Positions 1 to 10,000 of a DNA stretch of 64,000 nt are shown one piece after another. The position numbers were made by a program, and so were the translations under genes. Within the stretch, counting starts at the first letter, position 1; every line of letters begins with the position of its first letter. The notes beneath the pieces were generated by a model. That model ran no database searches. It saw only the letters and a list, made by a program, of their open reading frames with translations, and had not been told where the DNA came from. This DNA comes from Rhodothermales bacterium (GTDB lineage Bacteria; Bacteroidota; Rhodothermia; Rhodothermales; Bin80), in assembly GCA_951812585.1 (NCBI GenBank), contig OX638318.1, positions 1,565,058 through 1,629,057 on the forward strand, read 5' to 3'.

Positions 1-1
1 G

Positions 2-229
2 GATGAAGACCGACCGGCCGTTCAACGCTTCGCGGAGCGTTTGGGGGTCACCTACCCTGTAGTATACGGCAGCGTGGAGGTCGCACAGTCGCTCATGGGC
101 GGCAATGCAGCACCGATACTGCCGACGACATTCCTGATTGACGCTAAAGGCTTTGTTGCCGAGCGCATTGTGGGCAAAGTTCCTCTGGAAAAGACCCGGC
201 AAACCATAGCCGCCATGCTGCGCCGCTGA
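2..229 (+). CDS. TlpA-like thioredoxin-fold protein, C-terminal end (partial)
   Basis: Only the last 75 codons or so lie in the window; the reading frame is open from base 2. The visible part has the cis-proline loop and following strand typical of TlpA/ResA-like thiol-disulfide oxidoreductases (LPTTFLID followed by a Gly and a final amphipathic helix KTRQTIAAML). The CxxC active site would lie upstream of the window, so whether it is redox-active cannot be judged. Two further redox-type genes follow on the same strand, suggesting a thiol-redox neighbourhood. Confidence 0.75.
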   Translation, partial: DEDRPAVQRFAERLGVTYPVVYGSVEVAQSLMGGNAAPILPTTFLIDAKGFVAERIVGKVPLEKTRQTIAAMLRR

Positions 230-465
230 CCGCACCAGCGTGGTGCTGTCCCGTCTGGCGCGGCGCTGGCCGCAGTCGCAGCTTGAAGCTGTGCACACCA
301 CCTGAGTTGGCGACTTCCGCTGCGCTGCCGGGTGCATTCGTCAGGGGCCTGTCGCGCGCCCACCGAAACGCTGGCAGGCGGTAGGTGCGGCGGCCACAAA
401 AAGGGGGCGCGCAGAACAAAATGTGCGGAATGCTGTTCGATCTCGGGTTAACAGTTCGCTCATCT

Positions 466-813
466 ATGCACTCGGCGCGGTACCAATCCATCGCAACGGA
501 CTTGGAATATGCGGCCGCGTCTGCACGTTCCCGGCAAGAAGTAGTACTCATCTACAAGCACAGTACATTGTGCGAGCTTTGCGCAGCGGCCAAAGATCAG
601 CTGCTCAGCCTGACAGCTGAGGGCGATCCGCCCGTGTACGAGGTAATCGTCCAGACCGCGCGCCCGCTCTCCAACATGATTGCGCGCACGCTCGGCATCA
701 GGCACGAGTCGCCCCAGGCCATCTTGCTCCAGAACGAAAAGCCGGTATTCGATACCTCCCACCGCGGCGTAACAGCGCGCGGCGTGCGGGCCGCCATCAG
801 GCGTTTGTCATGA
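466..813 (+). CDS. YtxJ-like bacillithiol-system redox protein (DUF2847)
   Basis: The 115-residue product from the ATG at 466 matches the YtxJ/DUF2847 family: a strand followed by IYKHSTLCELC at residues 29-39, then the family block IRHESPQAILL and a terminal SHRGVT motif. YtxJ proteins are thioredoxin-fold monothiol bacilliredoxins that act on bacillithiol mixed disulfides in the cytoplasm (family knowledge). No signal peptide is visible. The active site here has two cysteines, Cys36 and Cys39 (CELC), whereas known family members usually have a single Cys. The open frame extends upstream to 385, but the ATG at 466 gives the family-like length. It ends 4 bases into the next reading frame. Confidence 0.8.
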   Translation: MHSARYQSIATDLEYAAASARSRQEVVLIYKHSTLCELCAAAKDQLLSLTAEGDPPVYEVIVQTARPLSNMIARTLGIRHESPQAILLQNEKPVFDTSHRGVTARGVRAAIRRLS

Positions 814-1350
814 CGCACCCCCGATTGGTATTCTTGGGGCTCTTTGCCTGCTCCATGGCCATGCCCGTGGTGTCAGCTCAGGACGCGGGCAGAGACTGCG
901 CCAAAGAGGAACTTCACGCTGCCAGCAATGCAGGGCAACGACCTCCCGCGTTCTTCCCTGCGCCCAAACGTCGTGTTGCCGAGTTTCCGGGCACTGTGGT
1001 GCACGCCGTGCCTGGAAAAGATGCCGGATCTCAACAAGCTGCACGAAAGGCATAGCGAGGAGGACATCATTGTCGTGGGCTATTCAATTAACCGTGAAAG
1101 CAAAGGTCCTGAAGCCAAACATTTCGTGGAGGACTTGGGGATCACCTGTCCTGGGGTGTACGGCGACCCTTCGGCGATGAACGCGCCCTTGAGCATGGAA
1201 CCCGATGAACCCATTGTTCTGTCCACGACACGGCTCATCAGTCCCGAGGGGGATGTGGCGGAGGTCTATGCAGGAACAGTGTTTACGGATTGGATCCGAC
1301 GCAAATCCAGACGCATGTTGCGCCGCTATCAGCGCCGGAGTGGAGCCTAG
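810..1350 (+). pseudogene. Secreted TlpA-like thioredoxin, frameshifted
   Basis: The first part (810 to about 905) reads as a signal peptide (MTHPRLVFLGLFACSMAMPVVSAQ). The thioredoxin body continues in the +1 frame from about 910, starting NFTLPAMQGND. The active site WCTPC lies at about 994-1008 and a PEG-type strand near residue 130 of that frame. One extra base around 906-909 would explain the break. The 3' part overlaps the start of the next gene by 11 bases. Each half alone is incomplete: the second has no export signal and the first no active site. It is either a true pseudogene or an assembly/sequencing error; an intact gene would be a periplasmic thiol-disulfide oxidoreductase. Confidence 0.7.
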
Positions 1351-3169
1351 GCCCACAGGTATTGCACTGGGCATCGCGCTGCTGTTGGCTGCAGCCTTGG
1401 GGGCAGGCGGATGCCAACGTGATGCTGCGCTGTTCAGGCGACTGGACCCGGCCCGCACGGGCATCCGGTTCGCCAATATCCTTGCGCCATCGGAAACCCT
1501 CAACACATACCTGTTTCGCAACTTTTACAATGGGGGCGGCGTCGCCATCGGCGACGTCAATGGGGATACCCTGCCCGATATCTTCGTGACTGGCAACCAG
1601 GTATCCAACCGGCTGTATGTGAACAAGGGTTCCCTGCAGTTTGAAGACGCAACGGTCGCCGCAGGACTGCATTCCGAAGGCACCTGGACAACGGGCGTCA
1701 CTATGGGAGACATCAACGGGGACGGATGGCTGGACCTGTATCTGTGCAAGTCTGGACCGCTTGGCGGCGCGCGCCGCCACAATGAGCTGCTCATCAATAC
1801 GGGGCGCGGCGCTTTTGTGGACAGTGCTGCCGCCTACGGCATCGCCGTGGAAGCCCTGTCAATCCATGCCGCGCTCTTGGACTACGACCAGGATGGCGAC
1901 TTGGACCTGTATCTGCTCAGCAACCCGCTGCGGTCCCTGGACGACCTGCAGCCCGTGCCCGGCTTGCGCGAAGTCCACGATTCGGCAGGCGGCAACAAGC
2001 TCTTTCGCAACGAACTGCACCAGGGAGAACGCCGCTTTACGGATGTGACGCGGGAAGCAGGTATCTACAGCAGCCATATCGGCTTCGGACTGGGGGTCTC
2101 CGTCAGCGACCTTGATCGCGACGGATGGTCCGACCTCTATGTTTCCAACGACTTTTTTGAGCGGGACTACCTGTACATCAATCAGCGCGACGGTACCTTC
2201 CGGGAAGTGCTCCCGGAGGCCATGGGCACTATCAGTCTCAGCTCCATGGGTGGCGATATTGCGGACCTCAATGGCGACGGGTGGCCGGAGGTGTTTGTAT
2301 CCGACATGCTGCCGGCGGCCGGGCCGCGCAGGCAGTCCAAGATGAACTTTCCATCCTGGGAAGAAGATCGCGCCTACATGCAGGCGGGGTACCACAGCCA
2401 AGCTACGCGCAATACGCTGCAGCTGAACCATGGCCCGGGACCGGACGGCATTCTGGCCTTCAGCGACATTGCGCGCCTCTTGCGGATTGATGCGACGGAT
2501 TGGAGCTGGGGCGGACTTTTGGCCGACTTTGACTTGGACGGACAGCGCGACCTCTTCGTGCCGAACGGCATCTTCAAGGACCTGCTTGATCAGGACTTTA
2601 TCGCCGCCGTGCAGAACCAGGACACCCTGCGGGCCATCGTGCAGGCCGCGGACGAACCCGTCATGGCAATCCTGTCGCGCATGCCTTCGGAGCCCTTGCC
2701 CAACGTACTGTATGCGCAGCGAAGCCCGCTGACGTTTGAGAACACCAGCGACGCATGGGGCCTCGCAGATCCAGGCTTCTCCAGCGGATCGGCTTACGGC
2801 GACCTGGATGGCGACGGAGACCTGGACCTGGTGGTAAACAACGTCAACATGGAAGCCTTCGTCTACGAAAACCTTGCCGTGCAGCACAACCGCGGCCATT
2901 GGCTCCGGGTAAGCCTTTTGGGCATGCCGCCCAACACGACCGGCATCGGAGCGCAGGTCACCGCCTGGCAGGGTGGCAGGCAATGGCTGACGGAGCAGCA
3001 ACCCGCGCGCGGCTTTCTGTCCAGCGTGGACCCGGTGCTTCACCTGGGCCTGGGACCCGCAGCGGTGCTTGACTCCCTTGTCGTGCGCTGGCCGCGGGGC
3101 GGCAGGCAGATGATTAAGGATGTGGCAACGGACCAGCATATCCATCTGCGGGAGCATGACGCAAACTAG
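1340..3169 (+). CDS. FG-GAP/VCBS repeat lipoprotein with ASPIC/UnbV domain (short form)
   Basis: A GTG at 1340, preceded by GGAG, gives a 609-residue protein with a hydrophobic N-terminus ending in GAGGC (Cys25), consistent with a lipoprotein. About eight calcium-type loops follow, such as DVNGDTLPD, DINGDGWLD, DYDQDGDLD, DLDRDGWSD and DLDGDGDLD, typical of FG-GAP beta-propellers. The end (about residues 510-600) is an ASPIC/UnbV (CRTAC1-like) domain with GIGAQVTAW and LHLGLG. Related proteins are extracytoplasmic and of unknown function, often thought to bind partners or substrates. It overlaps the genes on both sides, so it is probably part of one operon. It has one propeller-ASPIC unit, while its two downstream paralogues have additional C-terminal propeller sequence. 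A longer frame back to 1205 has no export signal at its start. Confidence 0.85.
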   Translation: MEPRPTGIALGIALLLAAALGAGGCQRDAALFRRLDPARTGIRFANILAPSETLNTYLFRNFYNGGGVAIGDVNGDTLPDIFVTGNQVSNRLYVNKGSLQFEDATVAAGLHSEGTWTTGVTMGDINGDGWLDLYLCKSGPLGGARRHNELLINTGRGAFVDSAAAYGIAVEALSIHAALLDYDQDGDLDLYLLSNPLRSLDDLQPVPGLREVHDSAGGNKLFRNELHQGERRFTDVTREAGIYSSHIGFGLGVSVSDLDRDGWSDLYVSNDFFERDYLYINQRDGTFREVLPEAMGTISLSSMGGDIADLNGDGWPEVFVSDMLPAAGPRRQSKMNFPSWEEDRAYMQAGYHSQATRNTLQLNHGPGPDGILAFSDIARLLRIDATDWSWGGLLADFDLDGQRDLFVPNGIFKDLLDQDFIAAVQNQDTLRAIVQAADEPVMAILSRMPSEPLPNVLYAQRSPLTFENTSDAWGLADPGFSSGSAYGDLDGDGDLDLVVNNVNMEAFVYENLAVQHNRGHWLRVSLLGMPPNTTGIGAQVTAWQGGRQWLTEQQPARGFLSSVDPVLHLGLGPAAVLDSLVVRWPRGGRQMIKDVATDQHIHLREHDAN

Positions 3170-3743
3170 ACTGTTGGCGGCGGCACTGCTGGCAGCTACC
3201 CTCCTGGCAGGCTGTGTGCAGCAGCCGCGACAAGCGGCGGATTACGCCGCGCGTCAGGATTCGCTGTTCTTGGGCTACACGCTGGGCATGACCCGCGCCG
3301 AATTCTTCGAGCACAGCCGGGCGCTGAACCGGCAAGAGCTAGTCATTCAGGGCCCCATGAACCAGCATATCCAACGGAGACTGGACAGCGCGTTGGCCCA
3401 TGAGGCGACGATGCTGTTCTATCCCGATTTCTACGAAGACAAGATTGTGTACATGCGTGTACGCTTCAGCTACGACGCATGGGCACCTTGGAACAAGAAT
3501 CTTTATGCGGACAGTCTCTTGCCGGATGTGGTTCGACTCTTGACTCGGTGGTATGGCGAAGGCTTTGAAGAACGGACGGTCATAGGACCCTACGGCGCTC
3601 CCGTGCCCGAGTTCGAGCGGGAGGATGCCAACCGGCGCATTGTGGTCGGCGTGCTGGACGACATCGAAGTCGGAGTCCTTTTTACCGATCTTGAAGCTGT
3701 GCAGGCAGCAGCACAGGCGCCAGCACAAGATGCGGATGAGTAA
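3156..3743 (+). CDS. Small lipoprotein of unknown function
   Basis: The 195-residue product starts at an ATG overlapping the end of the previous gene by 14 bases, with GGGAGC just upstream. The N-terminus is a clear lipoprotein signal (MTQTRLLAAALLAATLLAGC, Cys20). The mature part contains LGMTRAEFFEHSRALN, an acidic/aromatic middle with YDAWAPWN, and a C-terminus rich in Ala, Gln and Asp. I do not recognise a named domain. Its 3' end overlaps the start of the next FG-GAP lipoprotein by up to 14 bases, so it is translationally coupled to both neighbours. This suggests it is a partner of the FG-GAP proteins at the same membrane (inference). Confidence 0.75.
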   Translation: MTQTRLLAAALLAATLLAGCVQQPRQAADYAARQDSLFLGYTLGMTRAEFFEHSRALNRQELVIQGPMNQHIQRRLDSALAHEATMLFYPDFYEDKIVYMRVRFSYDAWAPWNKNLYADSLLPDVVRLLTRWYGEGFEERTVIGPYGAPVPEFEREDANRRIVVGVLDDIEVGVLFTDLEAVQAAAQAPAQDADE

Positions 3744-6700
3744 GCTCATTCTGGGGGCCTTGGTGCTTTTGCCTCTGGCCTGTGGTCCCAGTGCGGATCC
3801 ACTCTTTGTGCAGCGCACGAAGAGCGGCGTGACGTTCAACAATGCGCTGGGCTATCATTATGAGTTCAACATCTACCGCTATCGCAACTTCTACAACGGC
3901 GGCGGTGTGGCGCTAGGCGATGTGGACGGCGATGGGCTGCTGGACCTTTTTCTGACAGCCAATCAGGGCAAGAACCGGCTGTATCTGAATCGCGGCGACT
4001 GGGTCTTCGACGATGTAACGGAGCGCGCTGGCGTCGCAGGCTCGCGGTCATGGTCTACGGGTGTCAGCATGGCCGACATCAACGGTGATGGCTGGCTTGA
4101 CATCTACGTATGCAACTCGGGCATTGTCCAGGGTGACGACAAGCGCAACGAGCTGTACATCAATCGCGGCGATGGCACCTTTGACGAACAGGCGGCCGCC
4201 TACAGCCTGGATGACGCGGGCCTTTCGATCCATGGATCCTTTCTTGATTACGACCGCGACGGAGACCTGGACCTGTACCTCGTGAATAATTCCTTCAGGA
4301 ACATTCAGGAATTCAACCTGGAAAAAAACACGCGGCACCTGCGCCATGCGGCAGGCGGCGATCGCCTTTACCGCAACGATGGCAGCGCGTTTACGGATGT
4401 GAGCGCCGCTGCGGGCATCTATGGCAGCGAGATCGGCTTTGGTCTCGGCGTATCGGTCGGCGATGTGAACCGCGATGGATGGCCTGACCTCTACGTGTCC
4501 AATGATTTCTTTGAAAGGGATTACCTGTACCTCAATCGTGGAGACGGCACCTTTGAGGAAGCCCTCGAGCGCAGCATCAAGAGCGTGAGTGCGGCGGCCA
4601 TGGGCGCAGATATGGCCGACCTGAACGGAGACAGCTATCCGGACATCTTCGTCACCGACATGCTGCCCAGCGATGCGCGCCGTAGCAAGACGGTAACCTC
4701 GTTCGACAGCTGGTCGCGGTACCAGGACTATATTCGCAACGATTACTACCACCAGTTTACGCGCAACACGCTGCACATGAACCTGGGCGGCGGTCCGCGT
4801 AATACGGTGCACTTCGCAGAAGTCGGACGCTTTGCCCGTGTAGAAGCAAGTGACTGGAGCTGGGGCGCGCTGATCGCAGACTTTGACCATGATGGCCATC
4901 GCGATGTGTTCGTGGCCAACGGCGTCTATCAGGATCTGACCAATGCGGACTTCCTCGTGGAAGTGAGCAAGAAAGAAACGATTGAAACGCTCGTAGACCG
5001 CGACTCGGTGGATTGGCCCGCCCTGATAGCAATGATGCCGTCCAACCCGGTTCCCAACCACGCTTTTGCAGGCAATGGTGCGATGCGGTTTCGCGACGTG
5101 GCCGCAGACTGGGGCCTGGATGCGCCCGGCTTCTCCAACGGCAGCGCCTACGGGGACCTGGATAATGATGGCGATCTCGATCTGGTCATCAACAACGTCA
5201 ACCAGCAGGTCAGCCTGTACGAAAATCGCGCGACGCGCCTGTATCCGCGCCGCACCTGGCTGCAAATAGCTTTAAGGGGCGCGCCGCCGAATACTTTCGG
5301 CGTAGGAGCACAGATCACAGCCTGGCACCAGGATCGCGTATGGCATGCGGATCAGCAACCCGTGCGGGGCTACCAGTCCAGCGTGGATCCCGTGGTGCAC
5401 CTGGGGCTCGGTCCTGGGGTGGCTGTGCTGGATTCTCTTATTGTGGACTGGCCCAGTGGGCGCGCCACCCGCCTGTCCGCAGTCACGACCGGGCGCCGAC
5501 TCGTGGTCGAAGAGGATGCACCCCAAGTGAAGAGCACCACGCCGGCACACGCTGAACGCTGGATGACGCCGGTAGACCCTCAGGCCATGGGCCTTGACTG
5601 GCAGCACCAGGAGAACGTGCACAACGACTTTGCACAGCAGCCGCTGCTCTTCCACATGCGCTCGACAGAAGGACCGGCCGTCTGCACGGGCGATGCCGAC
5701 GGAGATGGCAATGCGGACCTCTACCTGGGCGGCGCGCGGGGCCAGCCTGGCACCGTCTGGCAGCAGCACAGGCCGGGCCTGTTCAGCGCTTTGGCGCAGC
5801 CTTTCCTGGTGCAGGACAGCACCGCAGAAGACACGGATTGCGTATGGCTGGACGTAGATGCCGACGGCGACCAGGACTTGTATGTGGCCAGCGGGAGCAG
5901 CGAGCTTCCCGCCAGCAGTTCGGCCTTGGTGGACCGCCTTTATGTCAATGATGGTGCGGGCCTATTGCACCACCACGGAGATTTTCAACCGCCCGGCCGC
6001 AGTGGATTCGAGCCTACGGGTGCGGTTGCCGCGGCTGATGCAGACGGGGACCGTGACTTGGACCTCTTTGTCGGAGCGCGCCTTAAGCCGTTTGCCTACG
6101 GAGTTCCCGTAGACGGACACCTGCTGCTTAATGATGGCACCGGTGCATTCACAGAAGCAACCGATACGCATGCGCCAGCACTACGCGGCCTCGGCATGAT
6201 CACCGGCGCGGTCTGGGGCGATTTGGATGGCGATGGCGATGCAGACCTTGCCGTTGTCGGCGAATGGATGCCCGTGACCGTGCTCTACAATGATGCCGGC
6301 ACGCTATCGCGTCGCACGAGCGGCTTGGAGGCTACGCATGGATGGTGGCAGTCAGTCCATATGGCAGATCTGGATCACGACGGCGATCTGGACCTCGTCG
6401 CGGGCAATCACGGACTCAACAGCCGATTCAGGGCAGCGCCGGGCGCGCCGCTTGAGATCTGGACCAGCGACTTTGACCGCAACGGGCGCGTGGAGCAGAT
6501 TCTTGCCATGAGTACGGAGGGCATCGCCTATCCCATGGCGTTGCGCCATGACCTTGTGGCGCAGATTCCTTCGCTGGTTGCTCTGTATCCTACGTATGCC
6601 TCGTTTGCGGGCGCTTCAGTCCAGGACATCTTCACCGCGCAGCAGCTGGAAGTAGCGGCCCATCTGCAGGTGTTTGAGCTGCGCAGCCTCGTGCTGATCA

Positions 6701-7035
6701 ACGATGGCCGGGGCGTATTCGAACCCGTGCCGCTGCCGATGGCGGCGCAGCTGTCGCCGATCTATGCATCGCTGTCGCTGGACATAAGTGGGGATGGATT
6801 ACCGGAAGTGCTCATGGGCGGCAACCTTTATGAGGCCAAACCCGAGGTTGGCCGCTACGACGCAAGCTACGGCACAGTCTTGGACAAGACCGGACAGGCG
6901 ATGTCGTGGATGCAATCCGGGTTCTGGGTTGATGGTGCTGTGCGGGCCATTTTTCCACTGCGGGCGGGGGACAAAGACTTGGTCGTTGTAGCGCTCAACA
7001 ACGACTCGCTGCGGGTCTTTTCCTATGAGCACTGA
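3730..7035 (+). CDS. FG-GAP/VCBS repeat lipoprotein with ASPIC/UnbV domain (long form A)
   Basis: The start is the ATG at 3730 (or the in-frame ATG at 3736), giving about 1,101 residues. The N-terminus MRMSKLILGALVLLPLAC is a lipoprotein signal with Cys18. Residues 40-520 form the same FG-GAP propeller as the upstream paralogue (DVDGDGLLD, DINGDGWLD, DYDRDGDLD, DVNRDGWPD, DLDNDGDLD). An ASPIC/UnbV block follows at about 525-600 (VGAQITAW, VHLGLG). The remaining 480 residues are a second set of FG-GAP repeats (DADGDGNAD, DVDADGDQD, DLDGDGDAD, DLDHDGDLD). It is probably an outer-membrane or periplasmic surface protein; ligand unknown. It overlaps the next gene by 11 bases. Confidence 0.87.
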   Translation: MRMSKLILGALVLLPLACGPSADPLFVQRTKSGVTFNNALGYHYEFNIYRYRNFYNGGGVALGDVDGDGLLDLFLTANQGKNRLYLNRGDWVFDDVTERAGVAGSRSWSTGVSMADINGDGWLDIYVCNSGIVQGDDKRNELYINRGDGTFDEQAAAYSLDDAGLSIHGSFLDYDRDGDLDLYLVNNSFRNIQEFNLEKNTRHLRHAAGGDRLYRNDGSAFTDVSAAAGIYGSEIGFGLGVSVGDVNRDGWPDLYVSNDFFERDYLYLNRGDGTFEEALERSIKSVSAAAMGADMADLNGDSYPDIFVTDMLPSDARRSKTVTSFDSWSRYQDYIRNDYYHQFTRNTLHMNLGGGPRNTVHFAEVGRFARVEASDWSWGALIADFDHDGHRDVFVANGVYQDLTNADFLVEVSKKETIETLVDRDSVDWPALIAMMPSNPVPNHAFAGNGAMRFRDVAADWGLDAPGFSNGSAYGDLDNDGDLDLVINNVNQQVSLYENRATRLYPRRTWLQIALRGAPPNTFGVGAQITAWHQDRVWHADQQPVRGYQSSVDPVVHLGLGPGVAVLDSLIVDWPSGRATRLSAVTTGRRLVVEEDAPQVKSTTPAHAERWMTPVDPQAMGLDWQHQENVHNDFAQQPLLFHMRSTEGPAVCTGDADGDGNADLYLGGARGQPGTVWQQHRPGLFSALAQPFLVQDSTAEDTDCVWLDVDADGDQDLYVASGSSELPASSSALVDRLYVNDGAGLLHHHGDFQPPGRSGFEPTGAVAAADADGDRDLDLFVGARLKPFAYGVPVDGHLLLNDGTGAFTEATDTHAPALRGLGMITGAVWGDLDGDGDADLAVVGEWMPVTVLYNDAGTLSRRTSGLEATHGWWQSVHMADLDHDGDLDLVAGNHGLNSRFRAAPGAPLEIWTSDFDRNGRVEQILAMSTEGIAYPMALRHDLVAQIPSLVALYPTYASFAGASVQDIFTAQQLEVAAHLQVFELRSLVLINDGRGVFEPVPLPMAAQLSPIYASLSLDISGDGLPEVLMGGNLYEAKPEVGRYDASYGTVLDKTGQAMSWMQSGFWVDGAVRAIFPLRAGDKDLVVVALNNDSLRVFSYEH

Positions 7036-10000
7036 CGATACCGGCGCCCGAGCCGACACGTTTCCGTGCGCGGGCGTATCGCAGCCCAAGTTCCTGCCCG
7101 CCTGCGAAGAAATGCGCGGTGACGCCCATGCTGCCGCAACTGTTGCGCAGCGCGCAGGCAGGGGGCGATGGCTGCTCTCTGTACCACTGCTATTGGTAGT
7201 ACTCCTTGCGGGGTGCGGGCAGGCCGATGAGGCCACGCTCTTTACGTCCATAGAAGCGCGTGAGAGCGGCGTGGACTTTGAGAACACCGTCGCCTTCCAA
7301 GAGGATTTTAACATCATCGAATACCTCTACTTCTACGATGGCGGCGGCGTGGCGCTTGGCGATATCAACCGCGATGGTCTGCAGGACATATTCCTGACGG
7401 GCAACCAGGTGTCCAATCGGCTCTTTGTCAATCAGGGCAGTCTGCGATTTGAGGATCGGACGATCGGCGCCGGCCTTGCCAGCAGCGGATGGTCAACGGG
7501 TGCGACCATGGCTGATGTCAACGGCGACGGGTGGCTAGACATTTACGTATGCCAAGTAAGCTACAAGAGCCAGTCTGGGCGTAACCTGTTGTATATCAAC
7601 CGCCGCGACGGCACCTTTGCCGAGTCGGCGCAGGCCTACGGCATAGCCTTTGAGGGGCTATCGACGCAGGCCGCATTCTTCGACTATGATCGGGATGGTG
7701 ATCTAGACCTGTACCTGCTGAATCATGCGGTGCATTCCAGCGAATCCTTTGTCCCAGCCTGGCGGCGCACCGTGGATGCACCGCGCGTAGGCGACCTGCT
7801 CTTCCGCAATGACGGGGGTACGCACTTCACAAACGTCACGGCTGATGCCGGCATCTACAGCAGTGCGCTGGGCTATGGGCTAGGCCTCGCGGTCAGCGAC
7901 CTCAATGACGATGGATGGCTGGACATTTACGTAGGCAACGATTTTCACGAGAATGACTACCTGTACCTGAACCAGCGCGACGGCACCTTCGAAGAGGTCT
8001 TGCAACGGGTGATCGGTCACACCAGCCAGTCGACTATGGGAGTGGACATTGCAGACTTCAACAACGACGCTTGGCCGGATGTGGTGGCGCTGGATATGAT
8101 GCCGGCGGACTGGGGCACGTATCTTGCCTCTGGCGGGCCGGACGAAGCAGGCGTAGCGCGCATCAAGCGCAACCATGGATATGCACCGCAGGTGTCGCGC
8201 AACACCCTGCAGTTGCATCGCGGACTGGATGCTGAAGGGTACCCGCTATTCTTTGAGATCGGCGCTTTCCTTGGGATTCACGCAACGGACTGGAGCTGGA
8301 CCCCGCTTTTGGCTGACCTGGACGGTGACGGCTGGAAAGATCTGTTCGTCACCAACGGCATCGGGGCGCGCCCAAATGATCTGGACTATGTCGATTACGT
8401 GGCGCAGCCTGCGGTGCAGCGCATCCTGGATAGCGGTCACCCGAGCGAAGTTGAGCGCGTGACGCGGCACATGCCCCAGGTCGCCATCGGCAACTATGCA
8501 TTCAGGAACCGCAAGGGCCAAGCTTTCGATGACGCAACCGATGCTTGGGGGCTGGACGCACCCAGCGTATCCAACGGAGCATCCTACGGCGACCTGGATA
8601 ACGACGGCGACCTGGACCTGGTAGTGAACAACATCAACCAGGCTGCATCGCTCTATCGCAACAACAGCGACAGCCCGCGTTTCCTGAGGGTTTCGCTCGA
8701 GGGCGCAGGCCTGAACACAACCGCCGTAGGGGCGCGCGTAACGGTCTTTGCGGAAGGCGCTGCACAGACGCAGGAGCAGATGCCGACGCGCGGGTTTCAG
8801 TCGTCGGTTCCGCATGTGCTGACCTTCGGGTTGGGGCAGTCCCTGCTCATTGATTCCGTCGCGGTGCGCTGGCCGGGTGGAACCGCGGAGACGTTTTACG
8901 GGATCGCCCCCAACCATCATATAGTGCTGCAACAGCGCGCTGAGGCGAAACCCTGGGTGCCTGAGCGGGCGCAGAGCACCGCGCTGCTGGCCGAACTGCC
9001 GGGTGCCCTTTCCTGGATGCACCAGGAAAATGATTACGAAGACTTTGACTATGAGCCGCTCATCCCGCACCGGCTGTCCACGCAGGGGCCGGCCTTGGCC
9101 GCAGCCGATGTGGATGGTGACGGCCAGGACGATGTCTTCTTGGGCGGAGCACATGGCCAGCCCGCCCTGTTGCTGCTTGGCGGCATGCACCCGTTGGCTC
9201 AGTCGGACTTTGACGCGGATGGCGAAGATGTGGATGCGGCCTTCTTTGACGCGGATGGCGACCGTGATGCCGACCTCTATGTGGTGCGCGGCGGCAGCGA
9301 GCAAGACACCCGATTGTGGCAGGATGTACTCTATATCAATGATGGCCAAGGCAACTTCGTGCAGAGCAATGGTTTGCCCCCCTTCCTGGCCAACGGGTGC
9401 TGCGTAAGCGCAACGGACTACGACCTTGATGGCGATACCGACCTCTTCGTGGGTACCCGTTCGGTGCCCGGAGACTACGGTGCGCGGCCATCGAGCTTTC
9501 TCCTCAGCAACCGTGGTGATGGTCGCTTTACCGATGTCACCACGGACGCCGCGCCTGCGCTCCTGGATGCAGGCATGATCACAGGCAGCGCATGGGCTGA
9601 TGTGACCGGAGACCCGGCGTTAGATCTTGTGCTGGTCGGTGAATGGCTGCCCGTAACGGTGCTGGAGAATCGTGGCGGCGTGCTGGTTGAGACAACCCGC
9701 GCGCTAGGGCTTGACGAGACCGGGGGATGGTGGCAGAGCGTGCTGACGGGCGACTTTGACGGCGATGGCGATACCGATATCGTTGCGGGCAATCTGGGTC
9801 TCAACAGCGTGTTGAATGCGCCGATAGACCTTTACGTAGACGATTTTGATAGCGATGGCAGCAGCGATCCGCTGATCGTGCTGGGGGCTACCGCGCAGTT
9901 CTGGGCCAGACGCGACGCACTTCTGGATCACTTGCCGGCGCTGTCGGCACGCCTCCCGTCCTACGCACGGTATGCTTCCGCGCGCGCACACGAGGTGGTC

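Noticed and set aside
1859-3157. A 432-codon open frame on the minus strand
   Set aside because: It is antisense to the FG-GAP gene, whose repeated Asp-rich motifs create complementary open frames. Similar frames at 4048-5265 and 8246-9349 were rejected for the same reason.
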